Assembly: GCA_019828595.1 (NCBI GenBank)
Contig: JAHQRK010000006.1
Span: 1,240,001-1,304,000, forward strand
Direction of reading: 5' to 3'
Length of the DNA: 64,000 bases
Source of the DNA: Aphanomyces cochlioides
Taxonomy: Eukaryota; Oomycota; Saprolegniomycetes; Saprolegniales; Verrucalvaceae
The notes beneath the pieces are model-generated. The model did no database searches, was not told the DNA's origin, and saw only the letters and a list, made by a program, of their open reading frames with translations. This document shows positions 10,977 to 21,613 of this stretch, piece by piece. The position numbers and the translations under genes were made by a program. Positions within the stretch are counted from its first letter, which is position 1; every line of letters starts with the position of its first letter.

Positions 10977-11780
10977 CTGAAAATTCACCGCTGTCGTATT
11001 GGACTACTGGATTGTCTTTCTCGGAAAACTCTTGCATCAGACTTCCAATGCTTGGTGAATGCACTGAATAGACAGAAGTGCGGCCGTGGCCTCTATATAA
11101 CGCTCCCAAGCCATGTCAACAACGCGATGCACACGGCATTAGACACTGTGGCTAGTTCACACAGAAAAATCGTCTATGTTGAGAGCTCGTGCACCGATAT
11201 TCTCCAAGTCATCGTGCAAGTAGTTAGTCACCTCATTGCTTGACAATTACGTGCCACTTACTCGCTGTTGATGGCCATTTGGACGTCAATTCATTGTCTT
11301 GGCTTGGGTGCAACCGCCGAGGATGCTTCGCCTTCAGCAACCTTCATGACCAACAAAGCCCAATGGCACAAGAACTGTCTTAGGTTCATCAGCTGCAGAG
11401 TGTCGTCCTGGTAAGGCCAGGAGGAGCTCAACCGACTGAGCCACACCAACCTGCCCATGCTTTCATCATGATGTGGTAAAAAGGCGAGGAAACTTCCATG
11501 GAAGAATGAGCTTTAAATAACTAAGTCCATCCAACCCCGGCGGGTCGTGAAAATGGATGACACGAAATCCACATGGAGAGCTTCCTGCCGCCAAGATAGC
11601 CTCTCTACGCAACAGAATACCGTGGAATGTCCTCATGACCATGACTTAGCTGTAGTGCTGAAAGAACGACCGCGGGCGTCGCCGAAAGTTCCGTCGCCAG
11701 TCGACAACTTGGAAATGTCCACTTGGGTGTCGGATGTTGGTTGATTCTAGTTGGAGTCGTCCTCATTTTCAAATTTGCTC
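10977..11780. other. Intergenic
   Basis: No supported gene. On the minus strand near 11415-11455 a GGCTCAGTCGGTTGAGC segment resembles a tRNA D-arm/A box, but no B box follows (see rejected items). The remainder has only short frames. Confidence 0.4.
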
Positions 11781-13997
11781 ATGCCACGCAAGAAGTCCAA
11801 GCAGGTCAAGCGCAAGAAGCCTGTGCCTCCAACTGCTCCGGCGGTTGCTCCAGCCCCCGCCAAGGTGCCAGTCTATGACGAAGAGGGCGTTGAGACTCTG
11901 TTTGAAGCGCTGAGCGTTGTGGCTGTGCGTTGTGACGACGAGAACGAACGATTTTGGGTCGCGCAGCTTTTAGACGACACAGTCAACGAGATGCTTGACG
12001 ACGAGACGGCGCAAGTGAATGTCATCTACTTCGACAAAGCGCAAGGCTCGGATGTCTACGTTGAGGGCAGCTACGACTTGATGCCAGTGCAGGCGATTCT
12101 GTGTGAAATCCACCTCGACGAAGTCAACCATGGAGAATACAAAGTGCCCAAGCGCCACGTCGACCGAGTACACGACTCCAAGATGATAATACGCTGACAA
12201 TTGGCGATTGTAGATCGAAAACATCCCGGCCCCGCAGGGGAAGATGCGCCTGAGGACGCGCTGCAACCTTTGAAGAAACGTAAGACGTCGTCTAGCGCCT
12301 CAATCTCGACGAGAAAAGGAGCCAAGTCAGCAAAGTCAGCGGCTGTCAAACTCGACAAAGCCTCTGGCTTGCCTAAATGCACTGCGAAAATCACGACACC
12401 AGTCGAAGACGACGAAATGAGTGGCGACCACGCCTTCCGCGCCAAAGTTCATGACGTCCTATCAAGCTCCAAGGAAGTTATTCGAGCCGTCTTGACCAGG
12501 AATTACAAAATGCTCGAGGATTTGACGACCAATCCAGTTTTCGCAAAGCATATCCATTCGTGCTTCGCCACGCGGAGCATCGGCGTCGCCAAGACAGCGC
12601 TCGCATTATGCCGTCGAGCACAACGACTTGAAGGTGCTTTGGTTTCATGTTTCCTCTCTGTGAACTGAATTTTAGGCTGTGAGCATATTTTTGGCATTCA
12701 GAAACGCACAACAGAAGCTCAAGTTTGCTAGCAAACCACATTGCGCTCTCAAGACACTCGATACGGGAAGCCATACAAGTGCATATAGCGACTACAATCG
12801 GTGCGTCGCGATTTCATTGAATCGACGAGGGTAACCTTGTCTAGACGCGCTTTGAACGCCAGTCGAGGGGGCAAGGAAGGCAACAATGCACTCTTGTATG
12901 ATCAAGAGTCGCTGGAAGCAGACCCATTTGACTCGGATGAGCTCGATTCCGACTTTGAAGGAAGTCTCTGGTCGTGCCCGACGTTGTCCTACGAGATGCT
13001 CATGCTCTTGTATCCTGGTGAGACTTGGATCGACCCCTCGGAACGCTCGCTTCAGTTGGTCGCGATGTCTAGGAACTACGTCTTGGCCCACAAGTTGGTT
13101 TCCATCTTGCTGGCTCGTGGTGGATGGGGCTACAACAACTTGCATGCTCAAGTTCTAGGCACGGAGCCTCTAGAACCATTCAAGAAAGTCTCCGTGCTCA
13201 AGAAAGCGACCAACCACAACATTCGCCCGATCCACTTTGCCGCAATCAATCCCAATCCTGCGTACCTTCAAGCCCTTGTCGATGAAATTGAACCGTCGAG
13301 CCTGGCTGAGGTCGATCGCAATGATTGGCAAGCTGTTCACTACGCAGCAGCGTGCTCGAGTCCAGAGCCGCTGAAAATCCTCCTCAACGCTGACGTCGAT
13401 GCCATGGCTCGGACCAAGCAGAAAGACTTGCCCATTGGCATTGCATGTTGCCTGGGCCGTGTCGAGAATGTGAAGCTATTGTTGGAGCTGTGCTAAAGTT
13501 CCCCTTGGAAAGCTGAAACAAGTTGGCAAGGAACTACCGCTACCGTTCGCTTGGGCCGTTTGCAAAGACGACAAATCGAACGACTCGAGTCGTTCTTTCT
13601 CCCGAGCAGCTCAGAAACTCTTGGAAGATTTCCTCGCCAGTGGAATGCAACAATCCGAGTGGATGAAAGAAGCTAGTCTCATGGGAGAGCTCCACATTTT
13701 TGCACTAGATTGACTGCTCCAGCCAAAGTCACCGTCAATGTCCAAGACAAGGAGCTTTGTGTGTCAAGACAGACTTCCTCGATCACATTCCATGTCAAAG
13801 TCGAGATGGAAGACGAAAGGTACAGCTATGCATACAAAGCCCGCAAATACTTCAACATCTTTGACACGACTGGCCTCCCGAAAGGCTACAAGCTCCACGA
13901 GGACCCATTGGTGCTCCAGAACAACGAGTACATCGTGTACGACGAAGCCCGTGCGTGGATTTTTTTCTTGGTTGAGATTGAAATCAATGAGGAATAG
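11781..13997 (+). pseudogene. Ankyrin-repeat protein with PARP-like C-terminal end, broken
   Basis: Starts with a lysine-rich MPRKKSKQVKRKKP segment and a Tudor-like acidic N-terminal region. A long middle region (SRGGKEGNNAL, SCPTLSYEMLMLLYPGE, RPIHFAAINPNPAYLQALVDEI, WQAVHYAAACSSPEPLKILL) reads as ankyrin-type repeats. It ends in NNEYIVYDEARAWIFFLVEI, which resembles the last ~30 residues of PARP catalytic domains, but the body of that domain is absent. Credible introns are 12168-12213 and 12801-12844; a third ends at 12675. The frame breaks at about 12236 (one base missing in a G run), about 13493 (two bases missing) and about 13710 (one base missing), and I found no splice sites that repair these. 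So it is either decaying or affected by sequence errors. If intact it would be nuclear and might bind ADP-ribose-related partners; that is inference. Confidence 0.55.
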
Positions 13998-14650
13998 AAC
14001 ATAAAAGCATATTACAAAGTTGTCTGCCTTCTTGATAAGCATTGAGGTCTGACATGCACGTCGAGTGGACGATAGTTGATTACACAAGCACCACATTCAT
14101 GCTTCGATTGTTGCATCTATGAATTCCGGCGAGATTATGAGTTGGTAAGTCGCTGTGATAACTAAGAGAAGGGCTTGCATGCCTTCTTGGTCTAACTCGG
14201 CTTTGCTCGTTAGCTTCAAGAAGGTCCTCTCTGACCTCAAATGCAACCTCGCTTCGTATGTTGCTCTAAATATGATGACTGCTACGAAGCACGCGGTTCC
14301 CATGAGATATTCAACTTCAAACGTAATCTCTTGAAACATGGACTCGGTATGCAGCAAAGTCTTTGCCTTCTAGCTGAATATAGGCTGTCGATTGTCTACG
14401 GACGTGGCTTGTGAGTCCATCAGACGGCGGCATGTCAGTTATAAGCTCTGGCTCGAGAAATTTTCTGTCCGATGTGGCGTTATTCCCAGCTCTCACAATA
14501 CAGCTTTCAACGTGGTTGGTCTAGTTAGTCATAGACTTCAAAGAGCATCAAGGTCAAATGCTGCGAGGAAAGCGATGACCTTCGAGTCGAGGCCATGACG
14601 ATTCGGCGGATCTTTCACCATCGACCTGTCCGGTTATGATTTAAAAAAAT
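13998..14650. other. Intergenic, possible minus-strand relic
   Basis: A minus-strand frame from an ATG at about 14339 down to 14097 encodes about 80 residues with hydrophobic patches (MGTACFVAVIIF) but has no recognisable domain or clear upstream exon. I cannot support it as a gene. Confidence 0.3.
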
Positions 14651-14663
14651 ATCCGGATTATCC
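14651..14663. promoter_or_regulatory. TATCCGGATTATCC motif
   Basis: Copy of the recurrent motif, ending 23 bp before the PCID2 ATG. A related TGTCCGGTTATG lies 25 bp further upstream. The closeness to the ATG suggests a core-promoter or initiator role. Confidence 0.4.
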
Positions 14664-14686
14664 AACATTGCGCACCATTTGTGAAA

Positions 14687-16130
14687 ATGAGCCTTCCAAG
14701 CCTTGTCAAGGAGATCTCTGACGGCCTCCAGCGCAAGCAAAGCGCGCACGTGGCTGCTTTGCTTGCAATTACATACGACAATCAAAGCCCTAAGGCGTTC
14801 CATGAGAACGATCGTGCCGTTGAATCGGCCTGTCGAAATGTGTTTCGCGGCCCTGGAGAGCCATACGGCGATGTTGTCATTGGACTCTTGAAAGCCAAGC
14901 GGTTCGTGTACGAAGAGAAATATGTGCTCGGATACGAAGAATATATTGCTGGTTTCATGTACGTATGCGTTGTGAATGATCTCGTTGTTCAAATTGGTCG
15001 TAGCAAGTTTCTCGAAGTCTTCCGAGAAGAATCGAATTGGCTCGCGCCATGGCTGCATGTCATGGTGTATGATGCCCGTATATTAGCTCTCCATGCAGAT
15101 AAAGAAGTGAGCCAAAAGAAAGGAGGTGGCGAAATTCACGACAACGTCGTATGTTCAACAGCTTTCGACCCCTAGTGATGCTTTCATGCTGTAGAAAAAT
15201 GCCGAGCAACATCTCAAGCGCGCGTTTTCCATGACTGTAAATGACCGTGCGCCAGCCGAATTGTCTAAGAAACCCGCCACGCTTTACATTGTGAACCAAC
15301 TCTTCAAGATTTACTTCCATGTACAACTTCCTCGATTTGTTCTTGGATATGATGCCCTTTGTTGTAGTTGAACGCGATCAACCTGTGTCGTAATCTCATT
15401 CGCGCCATTGAACTGCAAGATTTTGACCGATTCGTCAAGCGCGATCAAGTCACTTATCAATACTATCTTGGGCGTATCTACATGTTCGAAGATCAATATC
15501 ACAAAGCTGAAGAATGCCTGGAATATGCTTGGCGTCATTGCCATTCTAAGTACAAGCGAAACAAGCGGTACAATGTCTCTTCAATTTCACTCCTTGAAGG
15601 CTATTCTAGACAGATTTTGCAGTTCCTCGTGCCAGTCAAGCTAATTCTTGGCGTGATGCCTTCGCAAGCGTTGCTTCAAACTTATTCGCTGGACGAGTTC
15701 CTGGGCATTTCGAGAGCCATTCAGCAAGGCAACATTCGCGATTTTAATCAAGTAAGTTCCCGCAATCAAGAGAGAGCTTGATATGTTGCTTGTGGATTAG
15801 AGCTTGGACAAATTTCAAGACCAATTCGTCCTCCAAGGCGTCTATTTGCTTATGGAAAAATTGCGGCCGATCGTCATGCGCAATTTGCTCAAGAAGGTTC
15901 ACTATGTCCGCGACAAGAAGCATCAGCTGAAGCTTGTGGATTTCCAAGTCGCAATTGACGTAGTTGACGGCACAGAGATGGCAATGGATGCAGTCGAGAG
16001 TTTGGTCGCGAATTTGATCTTTAAAGGATACGTCAAGGGCTACATTTCGCACAAACTCAAAGTTCTCGTGCTGAGCAAGTCGATGCCATTTCCTCCCATC
16101 ACGGACGTCATCAAAGATCGAGCGTTGTAG
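14687..16130 (+). CDS. PCI-domain protein, PCID2/Thp1-like (TREX-2 mRNA export)
   Basis: Five exons (14687-15148, 15195-15320, 15368-15567, 15610-15751, 15801-16130) join to 419 residues, close to the ~400 of PCID2. Introns are 42-49 bp and all end in TAG. The C-terminal half is diagnostic: YQYYLGRIYMFEDQYHKAEECLEYAWRHC, the NKR-ILQFLVPVKLILGVMP stretch, and a PCI winged helix with SLVANLIFKGYVKGYISHKLKVLVLSK. Family members (Thp1 in yeast, PCID2 in animals) bind Sac3/GANP and Dss1 in TREX-2, coupling transcription to mRNA export at the nuclear pore. The TATCCGG motif sits only 23 bp before the start, so the 5' UTR is either very short or contains it. The Rab-like gene follows 126 bp downstream on the same strand. 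Confidence 0.88.
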
Positions 16131-16256
16131 AGTTTTTCCAATTGAATCTCTCGATAAACAAGCTCACAGCCGTTTCGAAACCCTTGATGTTCCCAATGTA
16201 TTTTCGCCACACTCGACGACACAAACGGTTTCGTCTCGTGTGAGAGAGAGGGCAAC

Positions 16257-17327
16257 ATGGAGGTCGTTCTCGACGATGTCAAGGAGACAGTGTACAAGAT
16301 CATCATGATTGGGTCTGCAGGCGTTGGGAAAACCAACTTGATTGGCGTCGGGGCGAGAGGGCTTTCGTACAACGACAAGAGCGCTGCAACTTTGAATCCA
16401 GAATTCGCTACGGGTAAGTCGTTGGATCACAAAGATGGCACAAGCTGAAACGTGGGCATCATGTAGTGAAAATCCAACGCCCTGACTGGAAAGTCGGCGA
16501 GTCGCATCAATATATCACGGCGCACATTTGGGACACCGCTGGACAAGAGCGGTACCAAGCGATTTCGACGTCGCATTACCGTCGTGTCCATGGTAAAAGA
16601 TGAAACTCATGAGAACTGGCTCATCATGAATACTTAGGAGCGATCTTGGTCTACGATGTGACGAGTAAAAACTCGTTCAAAGAAATTTACCCCGGTTTGT
16701 CCAGCGGTGGCCTCTCTTGGCTTCGAGCGCTCAAGCAAAATGCCGACCCAGACATCCTTGGCGGCGTCATGCTCGTGGAGAATAAAATCGACAAAGTCGA
16801 CAAGGATCAACCACGTCCACCTGCTTACGTCCAAGAAAACGAAGTGACCAAACTGCTCATGGATGTCGTATGTCTTCCCAAGTTCGACTAGACCATGAAA
16901 TTCTCCGCCTAGGTCCACCGTGATCCTGTCGAAGGCGTCGGGTGGCTTCACAATGGCAAGCCTGACAAAGTAAACCCATACCGCCTCGCCAACTCCATGA
17001 TGTTCGCGCGGGCGTCTGCCCTCACAAACGAATGTGAACTCTTTGAGATGAACGAACGCAAAGGTATTCTTTCCGTCTTGTCCGTGTAACCATAATATAG
17101 CTGTAGCTGCGACTGTGAATGAAATGTTTCACAAGCAGAGCGATCTCTTGGGCTATGAAAAGACGGACGGCGTCTCCAGCGTGTCGAAAGCAATTGAAGC
17201 GCTCGTGCTTAGAATATACGAGCGCTCCAAAGATATGCATGCTGGTGGCACCAAAGTCAAGGGAAAACCCTTCAAGTTGATCAAAGCAGCGCCTGTGGCT
17301 CCAACGTCTGCGGATCAATGTTGCTAA
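16257..17327 (+). CDS. Rab-like small GTPase, enlarged
   Basis: Five exons (16257-16413, 16467-16592, 16638-16867, 16913-17063, 17101-17327) give 296 residues, well above the ~200-220 of a normal Rab. G1 is GSAGVGKTN, G3 is WDTAGQERY, G4 is ENKID and G5 probably ARASALTN; the C-terminus is DQCC, a double-geranylgeranylation signal. So it should be a membrane-recruited trafficking GTPase. The extra length lies in two places: the stretch around VHRDPVEGVGWLHNGKPDKVNP between G4 and G5, and a long segment after G5. The last intron has two usable acceptors six bases apart (17100 or 17106), which would add or remove two residues. The upstream gap is only 126 bp. Confidence 0.85.
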
Positions 17328-17776
17328 GTCTTCCATTGCGTGTCCACGAGAAACAACAAATCCACGGTTTTAAAAGACAATCAATTAAGTTCATTTCCAT
17401 GTATCGTGGTGCACATGCAACGCCAACATGGTTTTATTGATACACTTTAGTAACTCGACCTCAAGGAATGGACGTGATACTTCAGCAGTATCCTCGCTAA
17501 AATCGCAATTCTAGCCTAAACATGATGGTTACCAGGCTACAGTGTACTTGTCCCCGATACCCTGCTGCTGGAGGCGGTGAAATTTAGTTTTGGGAGCCTC
17601 TAGTTGAGGCGCGCATTGTTTGCGGCCGTTGTCGCTGGCCAACTGAAATAAATGAAAATTCACACTTTGAAATGTCCCCTTCATAATGATATCGTTAGTA
17701 TCCGGAGACCTCGTTGAAGATCTGCCCATCGAATCTTCTCAACTGTCACCGTGCTGGTCATTGCCGAATCTGCAAG
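17328..17776. other. Intergenic
   Basis: Short spacer holding the 3' end of the Rab gene and the promoter of the next gene. A single TATCCGG occurs at about 17698-17704. Nothing else recognised. Confidence 0.35.
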
Positions 17777-18655
17777 ATGAAGCTCACGTCGCTCTTGTGT
17801 GTAGTTTTTGCACTTGTTGCATCGCCAGTTGCTGGACGCTCGTGTACGGAAGCCGACTGGGAGGCTGTGGAGAAGGCGACCCACGAGAGTCCATTGAGCG
17901 CCGCCTGTGCTGCTGACATGAATATGCCTCTCAACGACTTCTTTGCCCATAAACAACCAACGACCGAACAAAATAAAGCGTTCGATGAGAGTTCGAACTG
18001 CAAAGAGCTTTATGCTGAAATGCAGGCCGCATCCATTGCCCAACACTGTTCGGAACTCGAAGTGTTCAAGTATATCACGTGGGAAATGGTCGTTGCACTC
18101 ATGGACGTTGGAGCTTACCCCAAGGTATCGACGCACTGCGACCGAGCTGCAATCAAAGAAGCATTTAGCCACCTCCTCTTGAACAACAACCTCGTCGCTT
18201 GTTTGACCACAACTGGTTTGTACTCGTCAGTGGTCACCCACAAGATTCCTTCAGTCCACGAATGGGCTATTGTGGCCAACACAACGTCGTGCGCCGACTT
18301 TTATGACGAAGCTCAAGCGTTGCTCAAAGAACAGCCCCACTGCACGATGGAGAAGGGCGCGAAAGGGCGTGACATTCACGCGGTGGAAAGTGTGAGCTTT
18401 TCCGTGTTTGTCCAGTGGATGCAAGTGCTCACAATGATCCACACCAAGCACGTCGTGCCCACGGCTCTCAATCTTGCTTTGTCCATGTGGGACATCCAAG
18501 ACCATACTTCGCCAACGCATCCAAGCCAAGCCATTGTGATTGCCCAGTCTGTGTTTAGTGGCGCAGCCATGGCTTTCATTGCTATGTTTATCTTTGCGCG
18601 CTGGCGTCGAGCTAGTGAAGAAGCCCGAGGGCTTTTGCGCCCTTCGTACATGTAA
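17777..18655 (+). CDS. Secreted-type Cys-rich protein with two similar modules and a C-terminal TM helix
   Basis: Intronless, 292 residues from the ATG at 17777. A signal peptide (MKLTSLLCVVFALVASPVAG) precedes two related modules. Each ends with a similar phrase: NCKELYAEMQAASIAQHC in the first and SCADFYDEAQALLKEQPHC in the second, with further spaced cysteines before them. The helical, evenly spaced Cys pattern recalls elicitin-like domains, the small sterol-binding secreted fold of oomycetes, but the spacing is not the canonical elicitin spacing. A transmembrane helix (SGAAMAFIAMFIFARW) and a basic tail follow, so the product is probably membrane-anchored with both modules outside. The function assignment is tentative; the gene itself looks intact. 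Confidence 0.75.
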   Translation: MKLTSLLCVVFALVASPVAGRSCTEADWEAVEKATHESPLSAACAADMNMPLNDFFAHKQPTTEQNKAFDESSNCKELYAEMQAASIAQHCSELEVFKYITWEMVVALMDVGAYPKVSTHCDRAAIKEAFSHLLLNNNLVACLTTTGLYSSVVTHKIPSVHEWAIVANTTSCADFYDEAQALLKEQPHCTMEKGAKGRDIHAVESVSFSVFVQWMQVLTMIHTKHVVPTALNLALSMWDIQDHTSPTHPSQAIVIAQSVFSGAAMAFIAMFIFARWRRASEEARGLLRPSYM

Positions 18656-18780
18656 ACCCATTACATTGGTACATCTTTGGATGCATATTCTCCAAACTTA
18701 CCCAGGGGGCTGCATCTAGTCTAAGCAAGCTGAGAGAGCACCATAAGCACCGTAAGACTCCATTGCTAGGCAGACCTCGG

Positions 18781-19090
18781 CAAAAATTATTGAAATAAAA
18801 TATTGTCGTTTTGGTCCAAAACTGGAAATTTGATATGTTTTGAAAATGTTTCAATTAATTGACGCTTACACTATTTATAGTTTACGCAAACATTTTCATT
18901 AGATCGTGACCATTAAATAGTGTAATTTTTTTAAACGTTTTGAATGTTTGAAAACATGTTCGAAACATTCAATTTCTTTTCACTTGAAATTTGTATGCGT
19001 CAATTGTTGCGTCAATTTGCTTGCGTTAAAATTTATTCCGCACGACTCCAGTTTTTTATTAAAACGACAATAATTTCAATTTTTTTTTGA
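18781..19090. mobile_element. MITE-like inverted-repeat element
   Basis: Arms of about 45 bp (18781-18826 and the reverse complement of 19047-19090) share TTGAAAT, TATTGTCGTTTT and AAAACTGGA with a small gap. The AT-rich inside has a second inverted pair, ACACTATTTA (near 18870) and TAAATAGTGT (near 18935). There is no coding capacity. Target duplication is unclear because both flanks are A/T runs. It lies just outside the PIF/Harbinger element but its ends do not match that element's ends. Confidence 0.5.
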
Positions 19091-19474
19091 GAAATAATTT
19101 ATTTTACTGTTTCGTTGTCGTGGAATTATTTATTCACAGTGTCAGTAATTTGGAATAATTTTTCATCACCAAGACATTTCGAAGGAACTCCAAGTGTTCC
19201 ATGGAGGCTGCTAAAAAGAAAGGCACTACAATCATCGATGCACTCATCCCTCGAGAAGTCCACGACAATGCCTCTTTCCCTTCGGCTTTTGTGAAAATGA
19301 AACATTGGAGCGTTCCTGAAAACACAAATCTGATAAGAAATACGCAAAATTTTAAAAATAGTACGTACCAAATCTCTTTTTTTGTTAGACGTGCCCCCAC
19401 CACTGTAATTAAATGTGCCTGTGCACAAATCACAAATTCTCAACACAGACGGCTGTCACTGGACACAATTCATC

Positions 19475-20284
19475 ATGCTGAAGAGGAAGATGGTTGGACG
19501 AGGAAGCGGCTTCACCAAATCTGAGGTGGAGTCGCTGTTGGAGCTGCTTGAGACGTATCTTCCTTTGTGCACGACTGAGTGGGAAGCTGTCTTGAAGAAA
19601 CATGAGCAGCGCTACCCAGCTCAGAACCGAACAGTGGACTCAATCAGACGCAAGTTTGCCAACCTCTATCGAGCTGCCATCCCGACTGGGGACCCTCTTA
19701 TCCCACACGAAGTACGACGTGCCAAACCTATACGATCTAAGATGAATGAGCGAGCGGACATGGGAGATGGAAGCGAGATAGATGGTTTACCTCCTAGTGA
19801 TGTAGATTATGAGATAGACCATCATGAGGACATGCAGGAGGAGGTAGAGTCAGAACAATTGATCGACAAACCACCAAACAATTCATTCTTGGCCGACGAC
19901 CAGGACGCTCCCGCTGCAGCAACTTCAACATCATCAGTTGCAAGCTCGTTCAGTGGTCCACGACCTCTTGTGAGAAAACGTTATAAACAAGAAAACGAAG
20001 ACGCCTCCACCATGTTGGAATTAATGAAGATGCAAATGCCCCTTGAAGAGAAACGACTGCAAATTGAACGAGAACGTCGTGAAGACGAGCGCCAACGTCG
20101 AGAAGAAGAGCGTCGTGAAAGAATTGAAGAATGGCGACAACGAGAACTTGAGCGTCAAAGAAGACATGACGAGCTTGATCAGGAGCGACGCCAGCGCCAA
20201 GAAGAAATGCGAGAAGAGCGTAAAGAGATGATGACACTTTTCATGTTAGCATTTAGAGGTTCCAATGCATCTAACACTTCTTAG
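19475..20284 (+). CDS. Myb/SANT-like partner protein of the PIF/Harbinger element
   Basis: 269 residues from the ATG at 19475; an ATG at 19490 gives MVGRGSGFTK. The N-terminal ~80 residues form a trihelix Myb/SANT-like domain: GRGSGFTKSEVESLLELLE, then TTEWEAVLKKHEQRYP, then RTVDSIRRKFANLYRA, with PTGDP and VRRAKPIRSKM. This is the domain seen in many oomycete proteins linked to Harbinger elements. A Ser-rich linker and a long Glu/Arg charged helix (IERERREDERQRREEERRE...) follow, a likely coiled coil. In PIF/Harbinger elements the Myb-like protein binds element DNA and brings the transposase to the nucleus. The reading frame is undamaged, unlike its partner gene. Confidence 0.8.
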   Translation: MLKRKMVGRGSGFTKSEVESLLELLETYLPLCTTEWEAVLKKHEQRYPAQNRTVDSIRRKFANLYRAAIPTGDPLIPHEVRRAKPIRSKMNERADMGDGSEIDGLPPSDVDYEIDHHEDMQEEVESEQLIDKPPNNSFLADDQDAPAAATSTSSVASSFSGPRPLVRKRYKQENEDASTMLELMKMQMPLEEKRLQIERERREDERQRREEERRERIEEWRQRELERQRRHDELDQERRQRQEEMREERKEMMTLFMLAFRGSNASNTS

Positions 20285-20298
20285 ATGTTAATTTCAAA

Positions 20299-21456
20299 CT
20301 AATCTAAGTTGATGAATGTGTTCGCTTCCTTGCTAAGATATGGCATGTAGGTTGATTGAATTTGGTTGATCCCAACAAGGCGTGTTCTGAAGTTGAAGAG
20401 GAGAACCATCATGTTCAAAATCAGTCGTCGTTCACCACGTTCTTCGTACACAAGACGATCTTTCAATCGAGGGAATGAACCCTTTAATTCCCTCATTCAC
20501 CATTCAGCTGTCTGACGCAATGATGTCGCTTGGCGCCCCTGGGAAACAGCGCGCCTGTCTGATGTGGCTGGCAAGTCTTGACCCGACTTGATCAAAACAT
20601 CAAACTTGGAGCCGCTAAATGCAGAATCAACCACAACTCGTAGATTGTACTCGTCGTACACTTTCTTAATCTTCAAGTATAGTCCTCCACACTCAGCAAT
20701 TAGAGAGTCATGCATTGAGCCAGGTGCATTGAGCACGCACGCCGCAATAACTCCGTTTGGACAAAATACAAAAACGTTGCTCACGTAGTGATCATGCGTC
20801 CACCCATTGTAAAACATGTTTTGTATAACAGCATCACCTGACTGCTTGAGATAGAGTTTCAAACCATCGGCGACGGCCCAGACATTGTCCAACATGGAGT
20901 GTCTATTTCGCACTGCAGCACAAAATGAAGCAAGCTCCTCTCTCGTTGGTAAACAAACTTTTGCGTATTCGTTCTTGATGAGAATTCGAACCAGAATGCG
21001 CCTTCCGAACCTCAAAAAGAGTGAGCAAACAGAAGCCGTAACGCCAAAAAGCATGCAAAGCATTGTTGTTCCCCGAGTACGAGTCCACGCTAAATTCAGT
21101 GCCAAACATGATGCAGCATCCATACTTCGGGGGCGTCCTTTTGATTTGTTTCGCTTGTATTTCATCAAACCGCATTCTGCGTAAGGTGAGAATGCGTCGA
21201 AATATGGCTGGAACAAGGCACAGAGATGCCAAAATGTTGCAAAGTCCAAACCAGTAAACGTGATGAGGGATTGGTCGCAACCTGACCCAAGCAGAGTAGC
21301 CCAAGGACTGAGGCTTGGGCTGACTAAACTCATTCTTGGTATTCGTCGGTCCCGCCTTCGCTTTCCTTCGTCAGTTAAGCGACGACGAAAGGAATTCTCG
21401 CGGGCATCATCTCGCGCCAGTCGATGCAAGTAGAGCAATACAAACCACCTGTTCAT
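20299..21456 (-). pseudogene. PIF/Harbinger DDE transposase with one in-frame stop
   Basis: The frame runs 386 codons from the ATG at 21456, interrupted only by a TGA at 20497-20499. Upstream are the first acidic motif VWAVADGLKLYL and the second LNAPGSMHDSLIA. The third motif is SLRQTAEW, directly followed by the stop, then RELKGSFPRLKDRLVYE in the same frame. Harbinger transposases usually read AEWGM..LKG here, so the TGA stands where Gly (GGA) is expected: a single-base nonsense change just after the catalytic Glu. The 65-residue tail after the stop is otherwise preserved, which suggests recent inactivation (or a read error). It faces the Myb-like gene tail to tail, 14 bp apart. Confidence 0.85.
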
Positions 21457-21613
21457 TTGATTGGTCAAATCGTCAATAAACAGGGAGGGAGAGGCGATGG
21501 AGCAAATTTGTGCAAATGATTTTCAGGTGCCGGATGACCGACTTGACTCATTTTCCTGACAAAAAAATTAGATTTGTTACGTACAAAATTTGTGTTTTCA
21601 GGAACGCCCCATT

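Larger units (their letters stand above)
19307..21610. mobile_element. PIF/Harbinger DNA transposon with both ends and 3-bp target duplication
   Basis: The left end GGAGCGTTCC...AAAACACAAAT and the reverse complement of the right end GGGGCGTTCC...AAAACACAAAT match over about 23 bp with one difference. After a short indel they continue with GTACGTA/GTACGTACC and CAAATCT. The bases flanking the ends are ATT at 19304-19306 and ATT at 21611-21613, a 3-bp target-site duplication as expected for this superfamily. The 2,304-bp element carries two convergent genes, a Myb-like protein and a DDE transposase, the standard PIF pair. Confidence 0.85.

Noticed and set aside
11405..11460. tRNA-like D-arm/A-box on the minus strand (GGCTCAGTCGGTTGAGC) followed by a small stem-loop
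   Set aside because: The loop has C instead of U before the would-be anticodon, and no B box (GGTTCRANNCC) or matching acceptor stem follows. It may be a SINE scrap or chance.
14097..14339. Small minus-strand gene upstream of PCID2
   Set aside because: No recognisable domain, no clear upstream exon, and in-frame stops appear when extended.
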